The notes under the pieces were generated by a model, which was not told where the DNA came from, made no database searches, and saw only the letters and a list, made by a program, of their open reading frames with translations. From Nocardia sp. MH4 (GTDB lineage Bacteria; Actinomycetota; Actinomycetes; Mycobacteriales; Mycobacteriaceae), in the NCBI RefSeq assembly GCF_019266065.1, contig NZ_LPNR01000090.1, forward strand, positions 1-64,000: a DNA stretch of 64,000 nucleotides, written 5' to 3'. Numbering within the stretch: position 1 is the first letter of the stretch; each line of letters begins with the position of its first letter. A program made the position numbers and the translations under genes. Below, piece by piece: positions 24,721 through 33,096 of the stretch.

Positions 24721-25953
24721 GCCGACCCCGCTCAGGAATCGGCGGGTCCGGGGGACACTGCCGACGGCGATCAGCGCGGCGAGTGCCGCGATCGCGGCGA
24801 GGACGAGGTAGGTGCCCGACCAGGTGCCGGTCCAGCTCATCAGGGCGGTTCCGGCGAACGGCGCGGTGGCCATCACGATCACCACGGGAGCCGACAGCAG
24901 GCCGTTGAGGCGGCCGTAGTGGGTGGCGCCCCAGCGGTCGGTGATCGCGGTGGCCTGCACCAGGGTCATGATCCCGCGGATCAGGCCCGCGCCGACCGAG
25001 ACCGCGACCAGCGCGAAGACCGTTGTCACCCAACCCAACAGCGCGGTGGCGAGCGCGGTGACGGCGAACGCGCCGACGATCCGGACGGCCGGGGTGGTGC
25101 GGGTCATCAGCGGGAGGTAGCCGAGCCGGCCCAGGACCTGTCCGATACCGCCGAGGCCGAGCGTCAGCGCGGCCGCCGCCGGGGAGAATCCGCGCTCGAT
25201 GAGCAGCGGGACCAGGTTGAACACGGCGGCGAACGCCGCGAACGCGCCCAGGCTCAGGGCGGTGACCAAGGCCAGGAACGCGGGGCTGCGGGCGATCGCG
25301 CGGTGGTCGTCGTCGTGCCGGGTCGCTGGTGCGGGCGCCGGTGGCCAGGCGCCGGTGAGCCCGAACAGATGACCGGGCACGGTGGCGACCGTCAGCACCA
25401 CCGCGAGGACGAGATAGGTGGCACGCCAGTCGGTGCGTTCGACCAGGACGGCGGTCAGTGGCGCGAACACCGTGCTGGCCAGACCGCCCGCCAGCGTCAG
25501 GATCATCAGGGCCTTGACGTGCTCGGTCCCGAACCAGCGGGTCAGCGCCGCGAACGCGGGCGGGTACAGCACCGCGCCCATCGCGACCCCGGCCGCGAGC
25601 CAGCCGAGGAAGAACACCGGCGGATTCGGGGCCAGGGCCACCACGACCAGCGCGGGCACGGCCAGGACCGATCCCGCGGTCATGACCGACCGTGGCCCGA
25701 CGCGGTCCAGGACGCGCCCGACCGGGATGCCGGTCAGGGCCGCGGCGAGCTGGCTCAGCGAGAACGCCGCGGTGAGCATCGGCAGCGACCATCCGGTGTC
25801 GGCCGAGATCGACACCGACAGCACCGGGAACGCGTAGTAGAGGATGCCCCAGCTGGTGATCTCGGTGAGGCACAACGTGATCAGCACGCGCCGCCGCAGA
25901 CCGGCACCGGCCGCAGCCGGTCCGGTCCGCGTGGCCGTCACAGTGGACGACAC
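24718..25953 (-). CDS. MFS transporter, probable exporter in the arsenic-type island
   Basis: 411 residues, about 12 hydrophobic helices, with the MFS loop motif near GIPVGRVLDRVGPRSVMTAG and a second half GFSPAAAALTLGLGGIGQVLGRLGYLPL. It lies 6 nt downstream of the ArsO-like monooxygenase, so it is co-transcribed. In comparable actinobacterial ars clusters an MFS protein exports the arsenical; that role is inferred from context, not from a sequence signature. Confidence 0.82.
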   Translation of the reverse strand: MSSTVTATRTGPAAAGAGLRRRVLITLCLTEITSWGILYYAFPVLSVSISADTGWSLPMLTAAFSLSQLAAALTGIPVGRVLDRVGPRSVMTAGSVLAVPALVVVALAPNPPVFFLGWLAAGVAMGAVLYPPAFAALTRWFGTEHVKALMILTLAGGLASTVFAPLTAVLVERTDWRATYLVLAVVLTVATVPGHLFGLTGAWPPAPAPATRHDDDHRAIARSPAFLALVTALSLGAFAAFAAVFNLVPLLIERGFSPAAAALTLGLGGIGQVLGRLGYLPLMTRTTPAVRIVGAFAVTALATALLGWVTTVFALVAVSVGAGLIRGIMTLVQATAITDRWGATHYGRLNGLLSAPVVIVMATAPFAGTALMSWTGTWSGTYLVLAAIAALAALIAVGSVPRTRRFLSGVG

Positions 25954-25959
25954 GGGCGG

Positions 25960-27282
25960 TCAGCGCGAGAGCGACCCGACCGTGAGCGTGAACACTTCGG
26001 GCGCGGGCGCGCAGCAACCGCCGGAACTCGCGCCGTCGGGGTCGTCGAAGACACCGGCCCCGCCGCACACACCGGTGTCGGGCAGGGTCAGCTCGACACG
26101 GGCGGCGGATTCGTGGTCACCGGCGAGTTCGGCGGCGATGGACCGGACCTGCTCGTAGCCGGTCATCGCCAGGAACGTCGGCGCGCGGCCGTAGCTCTTC
26201 ATGCCCACCAGGTACACCCCGGATTCGGGATGGGTCAGCTCGGCGACGCCGTGCGGGTAGACGGTGCCGCAGGAGTGCACGTTCGGGTCGATCAGCGGCG
26301 CCAGCCGGACCGGGGCCTGCAGCACGGGGTCCAGGTCGAGGCGGACCTCCGAGAGCCAGGACAGGTCGGGACGGAAGCCGGTCAGCGCGATCACGGTGTC
26401 GACGCCGTCGATCCGGCGGCCGTCGTCGGCGACGAGCGCGGTGCGCCCGTCGGGCCCCGTTTCCACCGCGGCGGTGCGGAATCCGGTCACCACGGTGAGC
26501 AGTCCGTCCTCGACGGCCCGCTTGGCGCGCAGGCCGAGCGCGCCCCGGGCGGGCAGCTCGTCGGCCTCGCCGCCGCCGAAGGTGGCCTCGGTCCGACCCC
26601 GGCGCAGTACCCAGGTCAGCCGGGTGCCGGGCTCGTTCGCCAGTGGCGCCAAGGCCACGATCGCGGTCAGGGCGGAGTGCCCGCTTCCGGCGATCACGGT
26701 GTGCTTGCCGCGATAGCGCGCCCGCTCGGCCTCCACGTCGGGCACCCGGTAGGTGAGGGCGTCGCTGTCGCGCTCGCCCAGGGCGGGAAGTCCTTCTCCG
26801 CCGAGCGGATTCGGCGCGGTCCAGGTGCCGGAGGCGTCGATGACCGCGCGGGCGAGGATCCGGTCCTCGGTGCCGTCGGCGCGGCGCAGGTGCACCGACA
26901 GCGGTTCGGTGTCGCGACCGGAGTCCACGACCCGGTCGCGGCCGCGGCGGGCGACGCCGACGACCTCGGTGTCGTAGCGCACCGCCTCGCCCAGGGCCTC
27001 GGCCAGCGGCTCGAGGTAGGCGTGCGCCCAGTCCTGGCCGGTCGGGTAGTCCGCGTCGGCCGGAGCCACCCAGCCGGTGCCATCGAGGAGACGGCCACCC
27101 GCGGGGGCGATCAGCTCTGCCCAGCGGGAGAACAAGCGCACGTGATTCCACTGCGCGACCGCGGCACCGGCGCGGGGACCACGTTCGAACACGATCGGTT
27201 CGAGGCCGCGTTCGCGCAGTTCCGCGGCTGCCGCTAGCCCCACCGGGCCGGCTCCGACGACGACAACAGGCAGTTCGGTCAT
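25960..27282 (-). CDS. ArsO-like FAD/NAD(P)-dependent monooxygenase with Cys-rich tail
   Basis: 440 residues. An FAD Rossmann motif VVVGAGPVGLAAAAEL starts at residue 6 and a second nucleotide site AGSGHSALTAI lies mid-protein; ALTGFRPDLSWL follows. The C-terminus carries CGGAG and GGCCAP, cysteines suited to metalloid thiol chemistry. ArsO-type flavoproteins accompany ArsR in actinobacterial arsenic clusters. ATG 27282 has GGAG six nt upstream and is preferred over 27294. It is divergent from the ArsR-GNAT gene across shared operators. Confidence 0.8.
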   Translation of the reverse strand: MTELPVVVVGAGPVGLAAAAELRERGLEPIVFERGPRAGAAVAQWNHVRLFSRWAELIAPAGGRLLDGTGWVAPADADYPTGQDWAHAYLEPLAEALGEAVRYDTEVVGVARRGRDRVVDSGRDTEPLSVHLRRADGTEDRILARAVIDASGTWTAPNPLGGEGLPALGERDSDALTYRVPDVEAERARYRGKHTVIAGSGHSALTAIVALAPLANEPGTRLTWVLRRGRTEATFGGGEADELPARGALGLRAKRAVEDGLLTVVTGFRTAAVETGPDGRTALVADDGRRIDGVDTVIALTGFRPDLSWLSEVRLDLDPVLQAPVRLAPLIDPNVHSCGTVYPHGVAELTHPESGVYLVGMKSYGRAPTFLAMTGYEQVRSIAAELAGDHESAARVELTLPDTGVCGGAGVFDDPDGASSGGCCAPAPEVFTLTVGSLSR

Positions 27283-27296
27283 CACAGACTCCATTC

Positions 27297-27370
27297 ATCG
27301 ACACCCATCGATCTAATGACCAAACTGTATCGACGAATGTCGATGGATGCAACCATCGATCTACGTCGAT
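27297..27370. promoter_or_regulatory. Three ArsR-type operators in the divergent ars promoter
   Basis: The dyad ATCGAY-N4-RTCGAT occurs three times: 27297-27312 (ATCGAC-ACCC-ATCGAT), 27329-27344 (ATCGAC-GAAT-GTCGAT, perfect) and 27355-27370 (ATCGAT-CTAC-GTCGAT). They cover the gap between the monooxygenase and ArsR-GNAT genes. Confidence 0.7.
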
Positions 27371-27375
27371 ATAAT
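27370..27375 (+). promoter_or_regulatory. TATAAT -10 box giving a leaderless ArsR-GNAT mRNA
   Basis: A perfect TATAAT ends 7 nt before the ATG at 27383, so transcription should begin at or next to the start codon. GGAGG at 27377-27381 is only one base from the ATG, too close for a ribosome site. The last base of the third operator overlaps the box. Confidence 0.55.
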
Positions 27376-27382
27376 CGGAGGC

Positions 27383-28282
27383 ATGACGTCCCTGGACATG
27401 CCCTCCGTCCGCGACTCCGCCGCGCCGCGCGTCGACGCCCTGTCGATCGACGACGCGACCACCTACGCCGCCTGGTTCTCCTGCCTGGCCGAACCCACCC
27501 GCGTCCGGCTGCTGCACCTGGTCGCCACCCGGCCCGAGGGGATCACCGTCGGCGAGCTGACCGAAGCGCTCGGGATCTCCCAGCCGACCGTCTCCCACCA
27601 CGTCCGCAAGCTGGCCGACGTCGGGTTCGTCCGGGTGCACAAGCACGGCACATCCACCGTCGTCACCGTCAATCCCGCCTGCTGCACCGGCCTCCCGCAC
27701 GCCGCCGACGCCGTCATGGGCGTGCTCACCCCGCGTCCGTGCTGCCCGACCGATCTACCCACCGACGTCACCGTGCGCGCGATGACCGACGCCGACTGGG
27801 ACGTCGTGCTCCGCATCTACGGCGAGGGCATCGCCACCCGCGACGCCACCTTCGCCACCGAGGTTCCGACTCGCGAATACCTCGACGCCACCTGGCTTCC
27901 CGCGCACCGCTGGGTCGCCGAGCTCGACGGCGAGGTGGTCGGCTGGGCCGCGCTCGCGCCGGTATCGAGCCACGGCGGCTTCGCCGGAGTCGCCGAGACC
28001 TCCGTCTACGTCGCCGTGGCCGCGCGCGGCCGTGGCGTCGGGAAATCACTGCTGCACCGGCAGGTGATCGCGGCCGACAACGAGGGCCTGTGGATGCTGC
28101 AGACGTCGGCCTTCCCGGAGAATCGGGCCGCGATCGCGCTGCATCATTCGGCCGGATTCCGCACGGTCGGGGTGCGCGAACGCATCGCGACCCTCGACGG
28201 GGTGTGGCGCGATACCGTCCTGCTCGAGCGCCGCGCCGCCGTGGACGCCGCCGACGCCTGCGAGCCCGCAGCCTGCCGATAG
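27383..28282 (+). CDS. ArsR regulator fused to a GNAT (ArsN-like) acetyltransferase
   Basis: 299 residues. Residues 25-100 are an ArsR winged helix (WFSCLAEPTRVRLLHLV, SQPTVSHHVRKLADVGFV) followed by cysteine pairs C100-C101 and C120-C121 that could bind As(III). Residues 128-285 are a GNAT domain of the phosphinothricin/arsinothricin acetyltransferase type (IYGEGIATRDATFATEVP, acetyl-CoA loop VAARGRGVGKSLL, FPENRAAIALHHSAGF). The C-terminus has another Cys pair. One protein would thus sense arsenicals and modify an amino-acid arsenical. The activity is inferred from family, not shown. Confidence 0.85.
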   Translation: MTSLDMPSVRDSAAPRVDALSIDDATTYAAWFSCLAEPTRVRLLHLVATRPEGITVGELTEALGISQPTVSHHVRKLADVGFVRVHKHGTSTVVTVNPACCTGLPHAADAVMGVLTPRPCCPTDLPTDVTVRAMTDADWDVVLRIYGEGIATRDATFATEVPTREYLDATWLPAHRWVAELDGEVVGWAALAPVSSHGGFAGVAETSVYVAVAARGRGVGKSLLHRQVIAADNEGLWMLQTSAFPENRAAIALHHSAGFRTVGVRERIATLDGVWRDTVLLERRAAVDAADACEPAACR

Positions 28283-28462
28283 CCGACGCGAGCACCCGGT
28301 CGCGGCAGATCCCAGCCGCCACTGCCCTTCCGCGGCGTCGACTACCGCGCCTGGCAGCTCGACGATCCCGCGGGCAAGGGCGGTGAGGCGGTGTGCCCGA
28401 TCCGCGACGCCGTCCGCGAGCGGATCGACGCGCTCATCGCGGAGCTGACCGCCGTGGCGTGA
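28283..28462 (+). pseudogene. C-terminal remnant of an arsenate reductase (LMW-PTPase ArsC)
   Basis: Directly after the ArsR-GNAT stop, and in the same frame, about 47 codons from 28322 read FRGVDYRAWQLDDPAGKGG, then CPIRDAVRERIDALIAEL and a TGA at 28460. This is the characteristic C-terminus of thioredoxin-type ArsC, where W-x-L-DDPAG is followed by an RD-helix. The N-terminal catalytic loop with CX5R is absent, and no start codon with a ribosome site is seen. It fits a truncated arsC that once followed the regulator. Confidence 0.6.
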
Positions 28463-28487
28463 CCTGCCACCGGCCGCACGGTAGCTC

Positions 28488-29951
28488 TCAGCCGGCCCGG
28501 ACCACCCGGATCGTGCGCAGCCGCGGGTCGGCGGCATCGGGCAGGTTCAAGCCCGCCTCGATGCCGGTGCGCAAATAGTCGATGACGGCCTCGCCGAGTC
28601 GCTCCCCCGGGACGACGGCGGGAATGCCCGGCGGATACGGGGTGAGCTGCTCGGCCGCGATCCGGCCTACGGCCCGCTCGGCGGGCACGGATTCGGCCGG
28701 TGCGAAGAAGGCGTCGCGCGGCAGCATGACCGTCTCCAGCTGCAACTCCTCGGGTGAGGGCAGCCGGATCCGCGGCGGTTCGGGGTGGTTCAGCCCGGCC
28801 CGCCACAGGGCGAGCGCGTCGACGAGGGCGTCGACCGTCGCGGCGTCGTCCGCCGAGGACAGCGTCGCCAGGACCCGCCGGTGATCGCTGAGGCCGAGGT
28901 CGATCCGGCGATGCTCGCGCAACCAGTCCGCGGCCGCGTAGCCGCTCGCGCCGGTGCCCGCGACGTCGACGAGGACCTGCAACAGGTCCAGGTCGTGCGA
29001 GGCCTCGACGCCGAGCAGCTCGTCGTGCATGACGGTGAGCCCGCTGATCTCGGCGAGCTCGGCGCGCACCCGGCGGGCCGAGCTCAGGGCCCGGTCGAGC
29101 AGGTCGTGGCCGAATTCGACCATCTGCCTTCGCCATCCGTCCAGCGCGGCGTAGATCAGCACATTGGGGCTGGTGGTCATCAGCAGGTCGGCGCAGCCGC
29201 GCAGTCGCACCGGGTCGATCAGGTCGCCTTGCAGATGGAACACCGATCCCTGCTCGAATCCCATGCCCATCTTGTGCACACTCACCACGCACACATCGGC
29301 GCCGACGTCCATCGCCCACGTGGGGAGGTCCGGATGGAACGGCAGGTGCGCGCCCCAGGCCTCGTCGACGATCAGCGGCTTTCCGCGCGCGTGGCACACC
29401 CGGGCGATCCCCCGGATGTCGGCACAGGTGCCGTAGGGGCTGGGACTGACGATCACCGCGCCCGCCGCGTCCGGATGCGCCCGCCAGGCCTGCTCGACCT
29501 GCTCGGGCGAGGGCGGATGCGACAGGTGTCGCTCGGCATCCCAGCGCGGGGTGATCCAGTGCGGTTGCACCCCGGAGAAGATCAGCCCGGCGACCACGGA
29601 TTTGTGGCTGTCTCTGGCCACCAGCAGGCCGCCGTCGTGGCCGCCCGCCACGGCCATCATGGCCGCCTTCACCGACAGCGAACTCCCACAGGTGGAGAAG
29701 AAGGCGGCGTCGGCGCCGACCGCGTCGGCCATGAGCTCCTCGGCCTCGGCCAGCACGTGGTGCCTGGCCAGCCGATCGTCGAGCCCCGGGGCGGCGAGGA
29801 TGTCGCTGTGGAAGGCGTCGACGCCGAGCGCGGCCAGCACCCGGTCGTCCACTCCGCGTCCTTGCCGATGCCCCGGCGGGGTGAATCCGTAGCGGCCCAG
29901 CCCGTGGTACTCGGCGACGGCGGCCAGCAGCGGGGCGGTGGTGTGGTCCAT
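28488..29951 (-). CDS. PLP-dependent Orn/Lys/Arg decarboxylase-family enzyme
   Basis: 487 residues of fold type I. YGFTPPGHRQG near residue 21, the PLP-contacting Ser/His region (FSTCGSSLSVKAAMMA, ARDSHKS), VDEAWGAH near 195 and the Schiff-base lysine in SVHKMGMG (K227) are present. The C-terminal domain includes ERAVGRIAAEQLTPYPPGIPAVVPGER. It would decarboxylate a basic amino acid to a polyamine-type product and consume protons. ATG has AGGAGG 8 nt upstream. It follows the catalase by 23 nt, so both are one operon, suggesting a stress (oxidative/acid) role. The exact substrate is unknown. Confidence 0.9.
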   Translation of the reverse strand: MDHTTAPLLAAVAEYHGLGRYGFTPPGHRQGRGVDDRVLAALGVDAFHSDILAAPGLDDRLARHHVLAEAEELMADAVGADAAFFSTCGSSLSVKAAMMAVAGGHDGGLLVARDSHKSVVAGLIFSGVQPHWITPRWDAERHLSHPPSPEQVEQAWRAHPDAAGAVIVSPSPYGTCADIRGIARVCHARGKPLIVDEAWGAHLPFHPDLPTWAMDVGADVCVVSVHKMGMGFEQGSVFHLQGDLIDPVRLRGCADLLMTTSPNVLIYAALDGWRRQMVEFGHDLLDRALSSARRVRAELAEISGLTVMHDELLGVEASHDLDLLQVLVDVAGTGASGYAAADWLREHRRIDLGLSDHRRVLATLSSADDAATVDALVDALALWRAGLNHPEPPRIRLPSPEELQLETVMLPRDAFFAPAESVPAERAVGRIAAEQLTPYPPGIPAVVPGERLGEAVIDYLRTGIEAGLNLPDAADPRLRTIRVVRAG

Positions 29952-29974
29952 CGTGCGCACCTCCTGCGCGGTGG

Positions 29975-32164
29975 TCAGCGTGGGAATGCCGGCGGATCGA
30001 TCCGCGTCCACGCTCGGTGTTCGCCCAGGTCGGTCAGCAGTGCCTCGATGGCCGGGACCGCCTCGGCCACGGTCACACCAGGGGCGTCGGGGTCGACGCC
30101 GGTGCGCTCCAGGATCGATGCGGCGGTCCCGACGGCGGCGATCGCCTTGCCGTGCCGCCACATCTCCTCGATGAGCAGGTCGACCCGGTCGTCGTCGGGA
30201 CCCGCCAGCGCGACGACACCGTCGAACTCCACCGATCGCATCGTCGCGAACGTGCGCGCCACCGGCACACCGTCGATCTCGCCGCCGTGCGCGGCGACCA
30301 CGAACGGCCGGATCCCGGCCTGGGTGAGCGTGGCGCGGACCTCTTCGAGCGCCGCCGCGGAAGCCGTGTCGTCCACCAGCACCGCGACGGTGCGGCCGTC
30401 GACCGGGAACGCGCCGCGTCGCTGCGACAGTGCCGGACTCGGGTCGAGCTCGACCCGGTCGTCGACATCCGGCGCCGGAGTGTCGAGCCCGAGCTGCGCA
30501 GCGACGTAGCCGCCCAGCTCGTCGTCGACGTCGACCAGCATCTGCAGGCCGCGCCGCTGGATGGCCGTCGACGTGCATTTTCCGAGCTCGAAGGCGAAGG
30601 CGTCGGCCAGGTGCTGTTGTTCGCCCGGGGTGAGACTGCGATAGAACATCCGCGGCTGCGAGTAGTGGTCGGCGAAGGAGACCGCCCCGGCGCTCGTCGC
30701 CGAGGTCCGCAGCTCGGCGGCCGGCGGCGGGATCGGCGTCGGCGTCTCGGTGTAGGCCTGGTCGGCGAGACTCGCCGCGTACGGACAGCCACCGCCGAGC
30801 GAATTCGGTTTGTACGGCGCGATGCCGGGGTGCACGGCGGTCTGGTGCATGCCGTCGCGGAACATGTCGTCGACCGCGGTATGCGGGGTGTTGATCGGCA
30901 GCTGGGCGAAATTCGGCCCGCCGAGCCTGCTGATCTGGGTGTCGAGGTAGGAGAACAACCGGCCTTGCAGCAGCGGGTCGTCGGTGACCTCGATGCCGGG
31001 CACCAGATGACTGGGGCAGAACGCGACCTGTTCGGTCTCGGCGAAGAAGTTCACCGGATTCGCGGTGAGCCGCAGCGTCCCGATCACCTGCACCGGCGCG
31101 AGCTCCTCCGGCACGATCTTGGTCGGGTCCAGCAGATCGATGCCGTCGAAGAGGTGATCGGGGGTGTCGGGGAAGACCTGCACCCCGAAATCCCATTCGG
31201 GGGCCGCTCCCGCCGCGATGGCGTCGGCCAGGTCCCGGCGATGGAAGTCGGGATCGAATCCGGCCGTCAGCTGGGTTTCCTCCCACAGCATGGAGTGCAC
31301 GCCCAGGCGTGGCTTCCAGTGGAACTTCACCAGGCTGGTCGTGCCGTCGGCGGCGACCAGCCGGAAGGTGTGGATTCCGAAGCCCTCCATCATCCGCAGT
31401 GAGCGCGGCAGCGCCCGATCGGACATGTTCCAGAAGGTGTGCGCGGTCGCCTCGGTGTGCAGGGTGACGAAATCCCAGAAGGTGTCGTGCGCGGATTGCG
31501 CCTGCGGAATCTCCCGGTCCGGCTGGGGTTTTCCGGCGTGGATGACATCGGGAAACTTGATCGCCTCCTGGATGAAGAACACCGGAATGTTGTTGCCGAC
31601 CAGGTCGTAGACCCCTTCGTCGGTGTAGAACTTCACCGCGAAACCGCGGGTGTCGCGCACGGTATCGGCCGACCCGCGCGAACCGAGCACCGTGGAGAAC
31701 CGGACGAATACCGGGGTGCGCACGCCGGCGGCGAGGAACCGGGCGCGGGTGAGCGACGCGGCGGCGCCGTTGGCCACGAACACCCCGTGCGCACCGACAC
31801 CACGGGCGTGCACGACCCGTTCGGGGATGCGTTCGTGATCGAAGTGGGTGATCTTCTCCCGCAGGTGGATGTCCTGCAGCAACACCGGTCCGCGCGGGCC
31901 CGCTTTGAGGGCGTGGTCGGTATCGGCGACGCGCAGGCCCTGAGCGGTGGTCAGGGCGCCGCCGTGCTGGGCGCGCAGGTCGGCGGGGCCGGGGATCGGC
32001 ACGCCGGTCGGTCCGCGCAGCGCGGGCCCCTCCTGGTCGGCCGCCGGTCCCGGCTCGGTGCAGGGGTGGTCCGGGTCCTCGTCCGGAGGAGTCGCCGGCC
32101 GGGTGTACTCGGGAGGGATAGCGGGCCCGGAAGCCCCCTGCTGTGGTCCGGCGTTTCCCATCAT
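29975..32164 (-). CDS. katE: Large-subunit (HPII-type, clade 2) catalase
   Basis: 729 residues, the long catalase form. The core has the distal His region (VVHARGVGAHGVF), VRFSTVLGSRGSADTVRDTRGFAVKFY, NNIPVFFIQEAIKFPD and the proximal heme Tyr in RLFSYLDTQ. A C-terminal flavodoxin-like/amidotransferase-like domain (about 575-729) follows, as in E. coli KatE. It dismutates H2O2 to water and O2 in the cytosol. AGGAAGG precedes the ATG. First gene of a two-gene operon with the decarboxylase. The symbol reflects family, not proven orthology. Confidence 0.93.
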   Translation of the reverse strand: MMGNAGPQQGASGPAIPPEYTRPATPPDEDPDHPCTEPGPAADQEGPALRGPTGVPIPGPADLRAQHGGALTTAQGLRVADTDHALKAGPRGPVLLQDIHLREKITHFDHERIPERVVHARGVGAHGVFVANGAAASLTRARFLAAGVRTPVFVRFSTVLGSRGSADTVRDTRGFAVKFYTDEGVYDLVGNNIPVFFIQEAIKFPDVIHAGKPQPDREIPQAQSAHDTFWDFVTLHTEATAHTFWNMSDRALPRSLRMMEGFGIHTFRLVAADGTTSLVKFHWKPRLGVHSMLWEETQLTAGFDPDFHRRDLADAIAAGAAPEWDFGVQVFPDTPDHLFDGIDLLDPTKIVPEELAPVQVIGTLRLTANPVNFFAETEQVAFCPSHLVPGIEVTDDPLLQGRLFSYLDTQISRLGGPNFAQLPINTPHTAVDDMFRDGMHQTAVHPGIAPYKPNSLGGGCPYAASLADQAYTETPTPIPPPAAELRTSATSAGAVSFADHYSQPRMFYRSLTPGEQQHLADAFAFELGKCTSTAIQRRGLQMLVDVDDELGGYVAAQLGLDTPAPDVDDRVELDPSPALSQRRGAFPVDGRTVAVLVDDTASAAALEEVRATLTQAGIRPFVVAAHGGEIDGVPVARTFATMRSVEFDGVVALAGPDDDRVDLLIEEMWRHGKAIAAVGTAASILERTGVDPDAPGVTVAEAVPAIEALLTDLGEHRAWTRIDPPAFPR

Positions 32165-32434
32165 CGAAGCCTTCCTGTTGACGAGGACCGTCTCCTGGCG
32201 AGCAGCGCGTCAGCGGCGCGGCATCCGCTCGCTCGGCGGCCCGCCGCTGCTTTCCGGTGGTTTCTGACCAGGCCATGCCCGGATCTCCGGCACCGAAACA
32301 GCCGCCCGTCGCCGCAGCCCGGTCGGGCCATAGCCGCCGCCCGGGGTGAGAGAAGCGACTCACATCCCGGTAGCGCGCGCTCCGCCGACCGCGATCTGCC
32401 CTGTGACGACTGTGGACTCGGGAAGGACATCGAG

Positions 32435-33058
32435 GTGGCTGGACGGCATCGAGCAGTGAGCAAGCGGGGCACGGCCCTGCGCGGACTTCCCGTGGCGGTG
32501 GCGCTGCCCGCGGCGATCGCCTTCGGCATCGGGCCCGGCGCGGCGCAGGCCGCGCACGTGCAGGCTGTCTCGCAGACCCCTGATCTGCCGGAATACGCGG
32601 CACCGCGGCCCGAGCCGGTCCAAGCCGTGGCCGCCGTCGCACCCCTCGAAGAACACGCTGTCGCGCAGTCGGTTTCCCCAGTCGGCGACGAACTCGCGCT
32701 CGGCGCGAACCAGCGCGACACCGCCGAGTTCGCCACCGCGCACCCGGTCGCCGATACCCGGCCGATCGCCACGGCGGCGCCGATCGCCAGCCCGATCGAG
32801 AACGCCACCTTCCTCGGCTCGACGGCCGGTCAGGTGATCGGCGGCATCGCCGGCGCCGGCCTCGGCGCGGCGGGCGGAGCGGCGCTGGCCACCCCGCTGG
32901 CGGTCCCCACCGCGGGACTCGGCGTCCCGGTCGGCGCGGTCGCAGGCGGCATCGTCGGTGGGGTGGTCGGCACCTACGCCGGCTATTACGCCGGCGCCTA
33001 CCTGGGCACGTTGGTCGCCCAGCAGGCTCCCCAGATCATCCCCAACGTGCTGCCCTGA
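32435..33058 (+). CDS. Secreted glycine-zipper protein ending in IPNVLP
   Basis: 207 residues. A GTG start at 32435 is chosen because AAGGA lies 8 nt upstream; GTG 32456 is also in frame. The signal peptide (LPVAVALPAAIAFGIGPGAAQA) ends near residue 43. A Pro/Val/Ala-rich middle is followed by a long GxxxG-rich hydrophobic hairpin (GGIAGAGLGAAGGAAL, GGIVGGVVGTYAGYYAGAYLG) and the terminal IPNVLP. It is paralogous in layout to 6275-6835. Function unknown; a membrane-inserting or envelope role is inferred. Confidence 0.8.
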   Translation: MAGRHRAVSKRGTALRGLPVAVALPAAIAFGIGPGAAQAAHVQAVSQTPDLPEYAAPRPEPVQAVAAVAPLEEHAVAQSVSPVGDELALGANQRDTAEFATAHPVADTRPIATAAPIASPIENATFLGSTAGQVIGGIAGAGLGAAGGAALATPLAVPTAGLGVPVGAVAGGIVGGVVGTYAGYYAGAYLGTLVAQQAPQIIPNVLP

Positions 33059-33063
33059 CCGTG

Positions 33064-33088
33064 CGGCGGGCCCGATGCGGGCCCGCCG
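33064..33088. terminator. Bidirectional terminator hairpin
   Basis: CGGCGGGCCC-GATGC-GGGCCCGCCG, a perfect 10-bp GC stem, sits exactly between the convergent secreted-protein and acyl-CoA ligase genes. It has no T-tract, as is common in this GC range. Confidence 0.65.
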
Positions 33089-33096
33089 ACGACAGG

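Noticed and set aside
28488..32642. Apparent 1384-residue fusion upstream of the decarboxylase
   Set aside because: The frame simply stays open through the catalase gene in another frame. The decarboxylase has its own ATG with AGGAGG, and catalase motifs are in a different frame.
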